Shown piece after piece: positions 16,201-23,173 of a stretch of DNA of 23,173 bases. The notes beneath the pieces are model-generated. The model had not been told where the DNA came from and did not search any database. It worked only from the letters and a program-made list of their open reading frames with translations. Within the stretch, counting starts at the first letter, position 1, and every line of letters starts with the position of its first letter. Made by a program: the position numbers and the translations under genes. The stretch comes from an uncultured Eubacteriales bacterium (lineage in GTDB: Bacteria; Bacillota; Clostridia; Oscillospirales; Acutalibacteraceae): the NCBI GenBank assembly GCA_934486755.1, contig CAKSQT010000023.1:1-23173 (forward strand). Reading direction: 5' to 3'.

Positions 16201-17865
16201 ATTTGTACCGTCAGTAACCGAAAGGTTTAACTGATAATATGTGCCTGCACTGTTAAGTGCATACTCCAAAACATAGGTTATTTCGTTAGGGGTATATACA
16301 TCGCCGTCATAGGTACCTAATACCAGATAGCCATTTTTCGCAACAGTAAGGTTTCTGTCATCATAACTTGTTGAAGAACTATTGTAGTTGGTGACACGTA
16401 TTTCACGATAGGAATTTGTTTTGTCAAAATCGGTTATTACGTTATCGCCGTCCTTATTTTGCTGGAAGGAAATTCTCAGATCGTTATATTTGTCTGCTCT
16501 TGCCTCGCCAGGAACTTTAAGCGAAATTCTGAATCCTACGGGGACTTCCTGATTGCTTGCCATAACCTCGGTAAGATCGGCAAACTTTGTTTTAATAACC
16601 AGCTTTTCGGGAACTTCTTTAAGCGTTGTTATCTCGCTTGCGGGAACAACGCCGCTTACAACATACTGCGCGTATGTGCGGTAGCCTGCAAATTTATCGG
16701 CATCGTAAAGTCCGTTATCAACCAAAGCTGTTTGCTCGTCCTTTGAAAGAGTAGCATATTTTGTATCAAAAGCAAGGCTTTCATCAATAACAGTTTGAGC
16801 GTTTGCGGTTGTTATATCGCTGTTTTCGCTGACAGCAACCAAAGTCGGATAGTCTTTCAGAATATCTTTAAGTTCTACCAATATAGCTGCATAATCGCGA
16901 TATTCGGTCAGTTTTTTCGCATCATAAAATCCGCAATCTATCATTGCCTCCCTATCGGTATCCGACAGAGCAGCATAATCGGTATTCAAAGTGTCAATTG
17001 CCGAAATAACGTCCTGAGCGTTTGAAACGGTTATATCACTTTTTGCGCTTATTGTGCTGATAAAGTTGTGATTTGCGATAAACTCTTGCTGATCGGCTGT
17101 AAGAGTGCGTTCTTCGGTATAAGTTACCTTCATACTGTAAAGCTCAATATTTGGGAACGACATACCTCTGCCAACCACAGCAGGATATGCATAATAGCCT
17201 GACGTGCCGTTTGCGTATGTATGCATGGCAGTTTCTTCGCCGTCGCTTACCAAATAAGCCGTGCCCTTTATGCCGACGCTATTATTTTCGGTTATAGTTT
17301 TGACAATTGAATTTTGTCCCAAATTGTTAAAATCAAAAGCAGGATCAACCGCAGAATATTTTTGAGATGTATAGTTGTCCTGTGCCGCTGTTGATGCAAC
17401 AATTCTATACATAGCTGACGGCATTACTTTTTGACCATAGCTTAATGCACCGTAATAATCTCTTGTTGCGGTCGCAGAGACGCCTATCGTACGATAGAAA
17501 TTGTTGTAATTTGCAACAACCTCAACCTTTGTTACGGTTTCGGGGTCAAAAAATTCCTTAGTATCAGAGTCCTTATACGGAATCCAAACATTAGCCTGTG
17601 CATTGGTTCCGGCAGTAGCCGCAGTAATCGTTTTAAACTGCAAAACGCCGTCGCCGGTTACATCAGTTTCTTCTGTTATACCGAATTCACCCGTTGAGGT
17701 TGCAACAACATGAGCAAATGAGTCGGCTTTCATAGGAATATCTACTGTTATTTCTTTTTTGTAGGTGGTAGTGACATCCGCCTGAGTTACAAATGTTGCG
17801 GAAATGCAGCCGATTGCCAAAGCGGCAGTCAACAAGACCGCTAACATTTTCTTGTAAATTTTCAT
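13276..17865 (-). CDS. Large secreted SGNH/GDSL-hydrolase protein
   Basis: The frame opens with a GTG at 17874, but AAGGAG spacing favours the ATG at 17865, giving 1529 residues. A signal peptide covers about residues 1-30. Two related helical repeats lie at about 278-325 and 354-400 (NAQ-x-VI ... YA(A/T)LS ... GxYDA-x-K). Beta-rich, carbohydrate-binding-like segments follow, including a second one near 690-900. An SGNH hydrolase spans about 1053-1260: block I GDSQT with Ser1061, block III GTND with Asn1146, and block V GTLHLGENG with His1239. The usual Asp three residues before that His is a Gly (Gly1236). A further domain of about 250 residues follows. There is no dockerin, sortase signal or S-layer domain at the end (NTAAYSKR). 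Family members are often carbohydrate esterases that remove acyl groups from xylan or pectin, which would suit its neighbour; this is inference. Confidence 0.85.
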   Translation of the reverse strand: MKIYKKMLAVLLTAALAIGCISATFVTQADVTTTYKKEITVDIPMKADSFAHVVATSTGEFGITEETDVTGDGVLQFKTITAATAGTNAQANVWIPYKDSDTKEFFDPETVTKVEVVANYNNFYRTIGVSATATRDYYGALSYGQKVMPSAMYRIVASTAAQDNYTSQKYSAVDPAFDFNNLGQNSIVKTITENNSVGIKGTAYLVSDGEETAMHTYANGTSGYYAYPAVVGRGMSFPNIELYSMKVTYTEERTLTADQQEFIANHNFISTISAKSDITVSNAQDVISAIDTLNTDYAALSDTDREAMIDCGFYDAKKLTEYRDYAAILVELKDILKDYPTLVAVSENSDITTANAQTVIDESLAFDTKYATLSKDEQTALVDNGLYDADKFAGYRTYAQYVVSGVVPASEITTLKEVPEKLVIKTKFADLTEVMASNQEVPVGFRISLKVPGEARADKYNDLRISFQQNKDGDNVITDFDKTNSYREIRVTNYNSSSTSYDDRNLTVAKNGYLVLGTYDGDVYTPNEITYVLEYALNSAGTYYQLNLSVTDGTNTVTVNGINIGLNVNASDYSFSIEKPLYNAMDGYLNINAPETMMGDVQRKDYYFSNHVSVPEFITDHSEYISGVISGTAIDRTSNEYKTFAAAYAALSDAALKELADNATWSEFTAKASAQFKSEKVNDTFEDEFYSEMLWTVKAYSGDASGKKLTKAFSTGNSVLDTSTEWQSQGKMGRYIAKNNGFKYLSLDVIPYGPSVNNDPYIYLHYDAEGTNAAYARLKLPSTSTSLDIEGARLEYSDGTTAANYSFRANGVAEVPAFELPNNIKSYNNRNSQGYATTNPELYRYLNINYNRAYKLVIGTGEDNGKLAYKFMFFDNDGKLLFAGGTTTNIPASEVSNLSDFSLPANNSHYYDNCVQYLGADNETKVYDFIYEYGADALYYNADAITPATAKDIALTQAAISAAGLTPAQVEAVAPNYTAIVANQSVIDAWNACSTASAYAECYKTNFYNKSGVSNETKWQVLNALNAETKALLTTEKAALITALNTGNASEKVKIAYFGDSQTELYDNYIYGGYDSSFPDYVDELLNAKTANGYEFINLGSWGWQLVNSYEEADTRYRSYHEANSSMWRLNAVYQPDFVFIDLGTNDWDKITTEAGKQLYKKTLTRMIEMLEGLESAPTVVLTAPIKASRDVKPIHDLMLEVQAETGCAFVDLYETSANWSSADAKNYFTMNGQIGTLHLGENGNRAVAQYIVNTFFNKIEETIVSDSIRAYDFAYADNYEKYLGDSFYNIPVSERMTAEQYSAMFAGHIDELIAEAAPDFQAEAYGLDLASENSNGALMYALKFNNAIFEALGYSVRSGMIALPTASFDGELTLSTTGKTGFEGIKLANAYTDNSVTSNAWIRLNGSQSDKLAGQQISARAYVTYTKDGTSETLYSPLNTGKATYSKSVKGVSRELAAKMIKVGVFNASVNIKYTDGTSAYFDGYETVDKTNYSALCEYITTGTDGTKADINAVQAFIKANTAAYSKR

Positions 17866-17902
17866 TGCTTTCACTCCTTAAAAATTCTAAATCTTATTAA
17901 GC

Positions 17903-17950
17903 ACCGTATCGGTACGCCGAAAATCAATTTCAACGCACCGATTATACGGT
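17903..17950 (-). promoter_or_regulatory. Intergenic stem-loop between the dockerin and SGNH genes
   Basis: ACCGTAT (17903-17909) pairs with ATACGGT (17944-17950), and inside it CGGTACG (17910-17916) pairs with CGCACCG (17934-17940) with one mismatch and a 3-base bulge, leaving a 17-base loop. The total is about 13 paired bases in a 101-base gap between two genes of the same series. No T-run follows on the minus strand, so it is more likely an RNA processing or stability element than a terminator. Confidence 0.5.
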
Positions 17951-17975
17951 TCAGTTAATCCTCAAAAAGTAATTC

Positions 17976-20900
17976 TTAGTACAATCCGCCGATAAAGCTG
18001 CCTGAGGTTGTTACACCGCCGACATTTTCATCGGATACCGTTCCGCCCGAAGTCTGACCTGAACTGCTTGAACCCGAGGAGCTGCCCGAAGACGAACCGC
18101 TCGACGAGCCAGAAGATTCACCCGAGCCTGAACTTGACGAAGAGCTGCTTGATGAGGAACTGCCTGATGATGAGCCGCTTGAAGCGGAGCTTGACGATGA
18201 CGAGTCAATTTCCATACCCGTATCCTTGTAGCCTGTCTTAAATGTTCCGAAAAGAATGTAATTCTTTATGGATGCTATATCTTTAAGCGAGATAACGCCG
18301 CTGTTATTGATATCGCCGCGTTTAAGCTGGTCGGAGGACAGTGTTATCTTGCCCGAAAGAGCATACAAAAGATAGGTACAATCCTTGACGGAAATTCTGC
18401 CGTCGCCGTTTACGTCGCCGATTATGAATCCGCCGTTTTCGCCTGCCGCAGAAAGCGACATAAACAGCTTGGAGCCGTATTCGTTTGCGTTTGACTTATT
18501 AAGCCAATTGCTTATCTGACCGACATTATCGGTAACGTTTTTATAGAGCATAAATCCGCCCAGATCATAAACGCTTGAACCGTTGCGGCAGTAGATCGCC
18601 GTTTCGGTATCGGTAAATATGTTATCCTCGATGATCATATTTATGAGCGACTGATTTTGGAAACCGAACGGTCTTAACTGGTATCCTTCAAGGTTATTGC
18701 GCCTGAACGTATGCCCCAAGGATTTTCCTGTTATTGTCGAATAAAACTCAATATAACAGTAACCGCACCATTCCTTGACCGAACTTTCGGCGTATCCGTA
18801 GTTAAACAACGAATACGGATTTATGAACTTGTTGTTTACGTAACTTATATAGAAGTTACAGTCGTTAAACTCGGCGTGCTGATAAATTGTACCCATTCTG
18901 TCATAGGTAAATCCGTCATAAACGACGTCGGCACAGCCTGAGAAGTGTCCGCACGAGGATGCGTTATAGAAGGTACTGTCAAGATAGTACTGATGCTGAC
19001 GCGGTATACGCAGGACAAATTTTGAGTCGTCCGTGCATTTAAGCGCCAGAGGTTCTTCAAACCTTACCTCACTGCCTGAGTTTGCGGTTATTATTCTTAC
19101 CTGACCCTTGTTCGGACCCTGATAGATATAGACCTGATAACCGACAAGCTCGTTTAACTTGAAGCTTTCACCTTTGAGGTTATAAACCTCAGGATTTGAT
19201 GTAGAAAGTATTGTTCCGACCTTTTCAGGCGTATGGTCGGCGGTCATAGTATCGCCGTTGTTGTTATCAACGTTACCCCATTTAAGGTTTTGTACGTATG
19301 CACCGTAGCCTGTTACTTCGGACGCCATACCTGTTATTTCGTTATCGGTGAATACAAGCGAACGTCCCGATTTTGTGCAGCCGTAGCAACCGTTTTCTAT
19401 CTTGTTTCCGCAGAAGTAGGTGTAATCCGCCTGAATCCAATAGGACTGGTTATCGGTTCCGCTTCCGTGATAGAGCCAGTTATTGTATATACGTATATTG
19501 TTTGCCCTTTTTTTCGAGCCGCCCATTGCAAACCATTGTCCTAAGCCCTCCGCCTTTAAAAGGGTTATCTGTTCGGCGGTCGAAACAAGACTTGTACCGG
19601 AAAGATTGCCTGCTGTCGGGTTGCCCGCAAACGGCTGGGCGTAGAAAGTGCAGTCGTGGAAATAGATGTTTTCATTTTTAAGGTTATCGTTATCAACGAA
19701 ATTAATAAGCTGAGGCATACGCGTGGCGTAGAAGCCGATATCCTTAATTTCCACGTTTTTGGTCATATACATCATATTTGACGGCATATTGCCTATCTCC
19801 CACATATCGGGAAGCATAAGCCAAATTGTTTCATACTTACCGTCGCCCTTAATTGTTACGTTTTCGGGGATAACCAACGTATGCGTCACAATATACTGAC
19901 CCTTAGGCAGATAAAGCACACCGCCGCCGTTAGCGGCAATATCGCTTAACGCCCTGACAAGATAGGGTGTTGTGTTTTGTTCAAGGTTGCCCGTTGCGCC
20001 GTAATCCTTAATGTTATAGACCTTTGTAGGCCAGCTATCCCTCGGTGAAGCGCCTACGGTCACGGTATACGGTTCGCTCCAACAGGTATCGTCACCGAAG
20101 CCGTTATAAACCATAACCTCATACTCGCCTGCGGCAAGCCTGCCGTTTAAGTTCATTTTAAGCGAATAAGCCGAAAGAATTTCAATATCCTTTTGGTCAA
20201 ATACCACCGTTGTTGCGGCGTTTTTAAACTGAACCTTAATATTATTGGCAGTTCCGAAGTCTTCGTTAGCTGAAAGTGCAAGGTTTTCGCCGATAAGCTG
20301 GATATATCCGTCAGAGGTTGAAATTTTGCCCTCGTCGCCCTGAGTCATCTTAACGCTCGGGCGGTTGATATAAATTATTTTGGACTTATTGCCGTCGCCC
20401 GTCAGTTTAAGCGCATATATACCGTTTTTAAACTCGGACGGGATAAGGATTTTAAACGAATCCTCATCAGGTTGGAGGATATTCAATTTTTTCTCGTTTG
20501 CGGTATCAAAGCCGTGCGCCGAGGACTGAGTGAACTTACCCTCTTTACCGAGCGAGGATATTGACATCTGCTTAACATAGCCCGCCTCGCTGCCCGAAAG
20601 GGTATTTGCAACGGGTGCAATACTGACGCTGTTAACATTCTGATAAAGGTCCTCACCCTGAATTAAAACTACATCATCGCTGTACTGCGCGGTATTGCCC
20701 GTATAATAAACGGTAATCTCCTCATTGGTATCCTCATCTATTACCTTTGCGGTATCATAGGTCACAGTAACATCGTCATAATAGGCGCTACCTTCGGTAT
20801 TTCCGTTCATTGCGGCGGCAAGCATTACCGACGCTTCAACGGGGTTTGCCTGTGTGCAGTTATAGGTTAGGACATATTCATTTTCCGTATCCTTATACCA

Positions 20901-22274
20901 TTTATATTGCACGGTGGCTGTTGCACCGTTGTAGGTTATAGAAACATCAAACCACTCGGTAAGCGGAACAACGCTGCCGTTCCACAGGTTCTGATTGATA
21001 GCGGATGTTGAGCCGTTATCGTAAACGAACCAGTTATAAGCGGGGTTGCCCGTTTGGGTATCGGGCCATGCGAAGTAGTTAAACACGTTATACTTTGTTG
21101 ATGAGGTGTAGCTGTAAATAATCTTCGGTCCCACCTGCTTATTAACAGGTATTTTTTCAAATCTTACCTTATAAGAAATTGACTTGATCTGCGTTTTCGG
21201 CGAATTAAGCATACTTTTAAGGGTAACGCCAGACTCGCGGTAGTGGGGAGCCGTAAGTTTAAGCACGTTTGACTTCAAAGTATCGTCATAAACCGTTTCG
21301 ATACCCGTGCAGTTGTTTGCGGTCGCGTCTATCCAATTTGAATAGCCGTTTTCAAAATCGTCCGTAAAGGTATCGGTCGGGTTTGCCTTTGCGGAAACCA
21401 CGGTGCCTGTGCCTTTAAGGGCAAGAAGCGTCTTTGCGTGGGTATATGCGCTTTTAAGGTATAGCTGAGTTGCCTTTGAAAGAGCGTTATAATCGGCAAA
21501 GAAACTGTCAACAACCGAATCATAGTTTGGAGAATAGGTCTGCGCCTTTAAGCGCGAAAGCTCCTCATACTTGGTATTGAACTTTTTAGCCTCTTTAAAT
21601 ATAGAGGCGTAGTTATCGGGGTTTGAGGAGAAAAGTGTTATATTCTTGAACTGAACGGTGTTTTTTGTGTGCAGTCCCAGTACAAAATGCTCCGCCGTTA
21701 CCGTGGTGTTATAGGTTAATGTATAGCAGAGTTTATCGTTCTGGTAGAAGCTCACCTTAACCTTTCCGCTTTCAAGCATATCAACATAAGCCGTTGTCCA
21801 CTCATAAAAGTTGACGGTGCTTTGCGGAATGTTGTTCGCAGCGCTCACACTGCTTTTGAGTCCGTTTACAACGTTATAAGCAGTGTAGTACATTGTTGAG
21901 CCCTGAACTATATGAATATAGCTGTAATTCTTTTCGTCCTGATAAGCGGTGTAAATATAAACAGGCTTTGTACTGCCCATTGACTTTACGTCAAGACCGA
22001 TATAGGTAATACGGTCGCCGCTTTCGCGAATAGAATATTCGTCTTTAACCATTGCGCCCGCACCGTCGGCATTAAAGCCGATAACACCGTTATCAAGCGT
22101 CAGGTTTTCATCGGTCGAGCCGAACATCGGCTTATAGTAATCCTTTGATGAGGAAAAATCTATATTATCAAAATCAACCGCCGCTTTTGTTATCGGTGCC
22201 TGAATAAACGTAAGCGAAAATACGAAGCACAAACAAAGCAACAAAGCGACTATCTGTTTGCTTTTTGTTTTCAT
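17976..22274 (-). CDS. Secreted beta-helix polysaccharide-active protein with type I dockerin
   Basis: This 1432-residue protein starts with a signal peptide (about 1-32). Two jelly-roll, LamG/CBM-like domains follow (about 33-215 and 300-510), then an Ig-like region (about 530-730). A Pectate_lyase_3-type right-handed beta-helix starts near residue 745 with VYNIKDYGATGN and GGGVLYLPKGQYIVTHTL and runs to about 1270. A type I dockerin lies at about 1283-1345 with two calcium loops, GDVNGDGRISVKD and GDINNSGVISLKD; the second has Ser where Asp is usual. An 88-residue Ser/Gly-rich tail ends in TTSGSFIGGLY. The dockerin implies docking on a cohesin-bearing scaffold, i.e. a cellulosome-like complex. 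AAGGAGG precedes the ATG by 7 bases. The fold suggests a lyase or glycosidase acting on pectin or another uronic-acid polymer; the substrate cannot be read here. Confidence 0.9.
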   Translation of the reverse strand: MKTKSKQIVALLLCLCFVFSLTFIQAPITKAAVDFDNIDFSSSKDYYKPMFGSTDENLTLDNGVIGFNADGAGAMVKDEYSIRESGDRITYIGLDVKSMGSTKPVYIYTAYQDEKNYSYIHIVQGSTMYYTAYNVVNGLKSSVSAANNIPQSTVNFYEWTTAYVDMLESGKVKVSFYQNDKLCYTLTYNTTVTAEHFVLGLHTKNTVQFKNITLFSSNPDNYASIFKEAKKFNTKYEELSRLKAQTYSPNYDSVVDSFFADYNALSKATQLYLKSAYTHAKTLLALKGTGTVVSAKANPTDTFTDDFENGYSNWIDATANNCTGIETVYDDTLKSNVLKLTAPHYRESGVTLKSMLNSPKTQIKSISYKVRFEKIPVNKQVGPKIIYSYTSSTKYNVFNYFAWPDTQTGNPAYNWFVYDNGSTSAINQNLWNGSVVPLTEWFDVSITYNGATATVQYKWYKDTENEYVLTYNCTQANPVEASVMLAAAMNGNTEGSAYYDDVTVTYDTAKVIDEDTNEEITVYYTGNTAQYSDDVVLIQGEDLYQNVNSVSIAPVANTLSGSEAGYVKQMSISSLGKEGKFTQSSAHGFDTANEKKLNILQPDEDSFKILIPSEFKNGIYALKLTGDGNKSKIIYINRPSVKMTQGDEGKISTSDGYIQLIGENLALSANEDFGTANNIKVQFKNAATTVVFDQKDIEILSAYSLKMNLNGRLAAGEYEVMVYNGFGDDTCWSEPYTVTVGASPRDSWPTKVYNIKDYGATGNLEQNTTPYLVRALSDIAANGGGVLYLPKGQYIVTHTLVIPENVTIKGDGKYETIWLMLPDMWEIGNMPSNMMYMTKNVEIKDIGFYATRMPQLINFVDNDNLKNENIYFHDCTFYAQPFAGNPTAGNLSGTSLVSTAEQITLLKAEGLGQWFAMGGSKKRANNIRIYNNWLYHGSGTDNQSYWIQADYTYFCGNKIENGCYGCTKSGRSLVFTDNEITGMASEVTGYGAYVQNLKWGNVDNNNGDTMTADHTPEKVGTILSTSNPEVYNLKGESFKLNELVGYQVYIYQGPNKGQVRIITANSGSEVRFEEPLALKCTDDSKFVLRIPRQHQYYLDSTFYNASSCGHFSGCADVVYDGFTYDRMGTIYQHAEFNDCNFYISYVNNKFINPYSLFNYGYAESSVKEWCGYCYIEFYSTITGKSLGHTFRRNNLEGYQLRPFGFQNQSLINMIIEDNIFTDTETAIYCRNGSSVYDLGGFMLYKNVTDNVGQISNWLNKSNANEYGSKLFMSLSAAGENGGFIIGDVNGDGRISVKDCTYLLYALSGKITLSSDQLKRGDINNSGVISLKDIASIKNYILFGTFKTGYKDTGMEIDSSSSSSASSGSSSGSSSSSSSSSSSGSGESSGSSSGSSSGSSSGSSSSGQTSGGTVSDENVGGVTTSGSFIGGLY
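18046..18203 (-). repeat. Ser/Gly low-complexity coding repeat
   Basis: This stretch encodes the Ser/Gly tract of the dockerin protein, largely SSG and SSS units. Different Ser codons (TCG, TCA, AGC, TCC) are mixed, so the protein repeat is kept while the DNA repeat is degraded, which points to selection on the amino acids rather than recent DNA slippage. Confidence 0.8.
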
Positions 22275-22286
22275 AAATCTTCCTCC

Positions 22287-23173
22287 TTAATTACCTGAAT
22301 TTAAAACGGCTTTGTTATCAAATATGAAATTAAGCAGTTTATCCCTCAATGCGCTTTGAGTGAAATCGCCCGAGGAAATAATTTCCTTAATTTCCGAAGT
22401 GTCAATGCCGCTTCCGCTTTCTTCCGCCGCGCCGATTATATCTGCCGCAACAAGTTTTGCAACTGATATTACCGAGCGGTTGCCCTGACCTTTATCTATA
22501 CTGGTATCTTCCCTGTCGTTAAAGGAATTTACGGTTACTATGTTGCCGTTTGAATCGCTGTACTGTACGAACGCGACGACGGCGTAATCCTTATTAAGGA
22601 TATTTTCAACATCAATATCCTCTGACGAGCCTCTTAAAGTAGCATAATATTTTAAGGGTATCTTACCGTCCTTCACAGCTTTTTTGGAAACAGTTACGGC
22701 GGTATCGTTTTTGCCCTTATAATCCGCGCCGATTATTTCATAAGTCGCGTTTAGTTGCTCGGCAGGTATAAAGTATGCTCCGTAGGAAACTGGCGTATAA
22801 CCGTCGGGCAGAGCTTTTTCAGCGTCATAGTCTACCTCAAACATAACGTTTGGCGCATCCTTTGTATCGGTAAAACGTGCGCCCTGAACCACAGGTTTTG
22901 TAAGTCCGTAGCTGTTAAGGTGATATTCTTCGCTTACAACGGTGCCCGTTGCCTCGACAGGTACGTTGACATTTAGATATTCGCCCTTTGCGTTATACAA
23001 ATGTGTAGACAGCTTAACCGATTTATCGCCAGCATTTACGTTAAGACCTAAATTTTTTAATATTGTTTTAGATTCTTCAACTGTTTTTCCTGTCAAATCT
23101 GGTACTGTAATTGTTGATGAATTAGCTCCTTTACTTACCACAAGATTTATACTATATCCACTTGGAACTCCAC
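22287..23173 (-). CDS. PASTA-domain exoprotein, C-terminal part (5' end outside window)
   Basis: The frame is open to the window edge, so the GTG at 23141 is internal. The first residues, GVPSGYSINLVVSKGA, look like the end of one PASTA repeat. The next one begins TITVPDLTGKTVEESKTILKNLGLNVN, with the usual VPDLTGK and A/S-x-x-x-L-x-x-x-GL pattern. The remaining 200 or so residues are beta-rich and unrecognised, ending in a helical segment (LRDKLLNFIFDNKAVLNSGN). PASTA domains usually bind cell wall peptidoglycan in Ser/Thr kinases and penicillin-binding proteins, but no kinase or transpeptidase motif is visible in this part. It lies 12 bases upstream of the dockerin gene, so it is probably cotranscribed and exported, possibly anchoring to the wall. 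Confidence 0.75.
   Translation of the reverse strand, partial: GVPSGYSINLVVSKGANSSTITVPDLTGKTVEESKTILKNLGLNVNAGDKSVKLSTHLYNAKGEYLNVNVPVEATGTVVSEEYHLNSYGLTKPVVQGARFTDTKDAPNVMFEVDYDAEKALPDGYTPVSYGAYFIPAEQLNATYEIIGADYKGKNDTAVTVSKKAVKDGKIPLKYYATLRGSSEDIDVENILNKDYAVVAFVQYSDSNGNIVTVNSFNDREDTSIDKGQGNRSVISVAKLVAADIIGAAEESGSGIDTSEIKEIISSGDFTQSALRDKLLNFIFDNKAVLNSGN

Noticed and set aside
17910..17946. A promoter for the SGNH gene using TATAAT at 17941-17946 (minus strand)
   Set aside because: The hexamer 17 bases upstream does not resemble TTGACA, and the hexamer lies inside a stem-loop in an apparent operon.
18046..18203. Repeated DNA that could be mistaken for a CRISPR array
   Set aside because: The units are not identical, have no regular spacers, and encode an in-frame Ser/Gly tail.
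18008..18241. Open frames on both strands over the Ser/Gly tract, one rich in Arg, Gln and Ala
   Set aside because: They are by-products of the biased codons of the dockerin protein tail and have no ribosome binding site or recognisable domain.

Overview
The window looks like the chromosome of a spore-forming, low-to-moderate GC clostridium that degrades plant fibre, most likely a gut or rumen Oscillospiraceae/Ruminococcaceae. The evidence is a SipL-type spore morphogenesis protein (DUF3794 plus LysM), a type I dockerin on a large secreted beta-helix enzyme, and a domain-permuted family 3 glycosidase of the kind known from Ruminococcus albus and Butyrivibrio. I cannot fix the genus from sequence alone. 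I saw no tRNA, rRNA, CRISPR array, transposase, integrase or phage gene. No gene-free stretch exceeds 300 bases; the longest is 808-1049.

Layout. Positions 1-807 (+) hold the 3' part of tgt (queuine tRNA-ribosyltransferase). A 242-base convergent intergenic region follows with three stem-loops. All later genes are on the minus strand, so the reading order below runs from high to low coordinates.

Housekeeping and sporulation blocks. marR - ABC - ABC (6726 to 2651) is a self-regulated heterodimeric ABC exporter operon with a clear sigma-A promoter and a palindrome at the predicted start of transcription. It is followed by sipL (2579-1050), whose ribosome binding site lies in one arm of a perfect inverted repeat. 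proB-proA-proC (9733 to 6882) encodes the complete glutamate-to-proline pathway, with a recognisable promoter and a strong intrinsic terminator.

Accessory block. From the right edge to 12560 runs a tight series of exported proteins and very short genes: a PASTA-containing protein (5' end cut by the window), a 1432-residue beta-helix protein with a dockerin and a Ser/Gly-rich tail, a 1529-residue SGNH-hydrolase protein, a 46-residue peptide, a Ser-rich lipoprotein and a 38-residue peptide. A hairpin follows, and then a cytoplasmic permuted GH3 glycosidase (12483-9859) starts only 35 bases later. A reasonable reading is extracellular attack and deacylation of a plant polysaccharide by dockerin-bound and free enzymes, then intracellular hydrolysis of imported oligosaccharides by the GH3 enzyme. 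The substrate cannot be read from the sequence.

The most unusual part is the pair of short genes flanking the lipoprotein (13264-13124 and 12676-12560). Both have strong ribosome binding sites and share an MKxYxKPxAxFS start. With the unusual C-terminal tails of the lipoprotein and the dockerin protein, they may belong to one undescribed surface or secreted peptide system.
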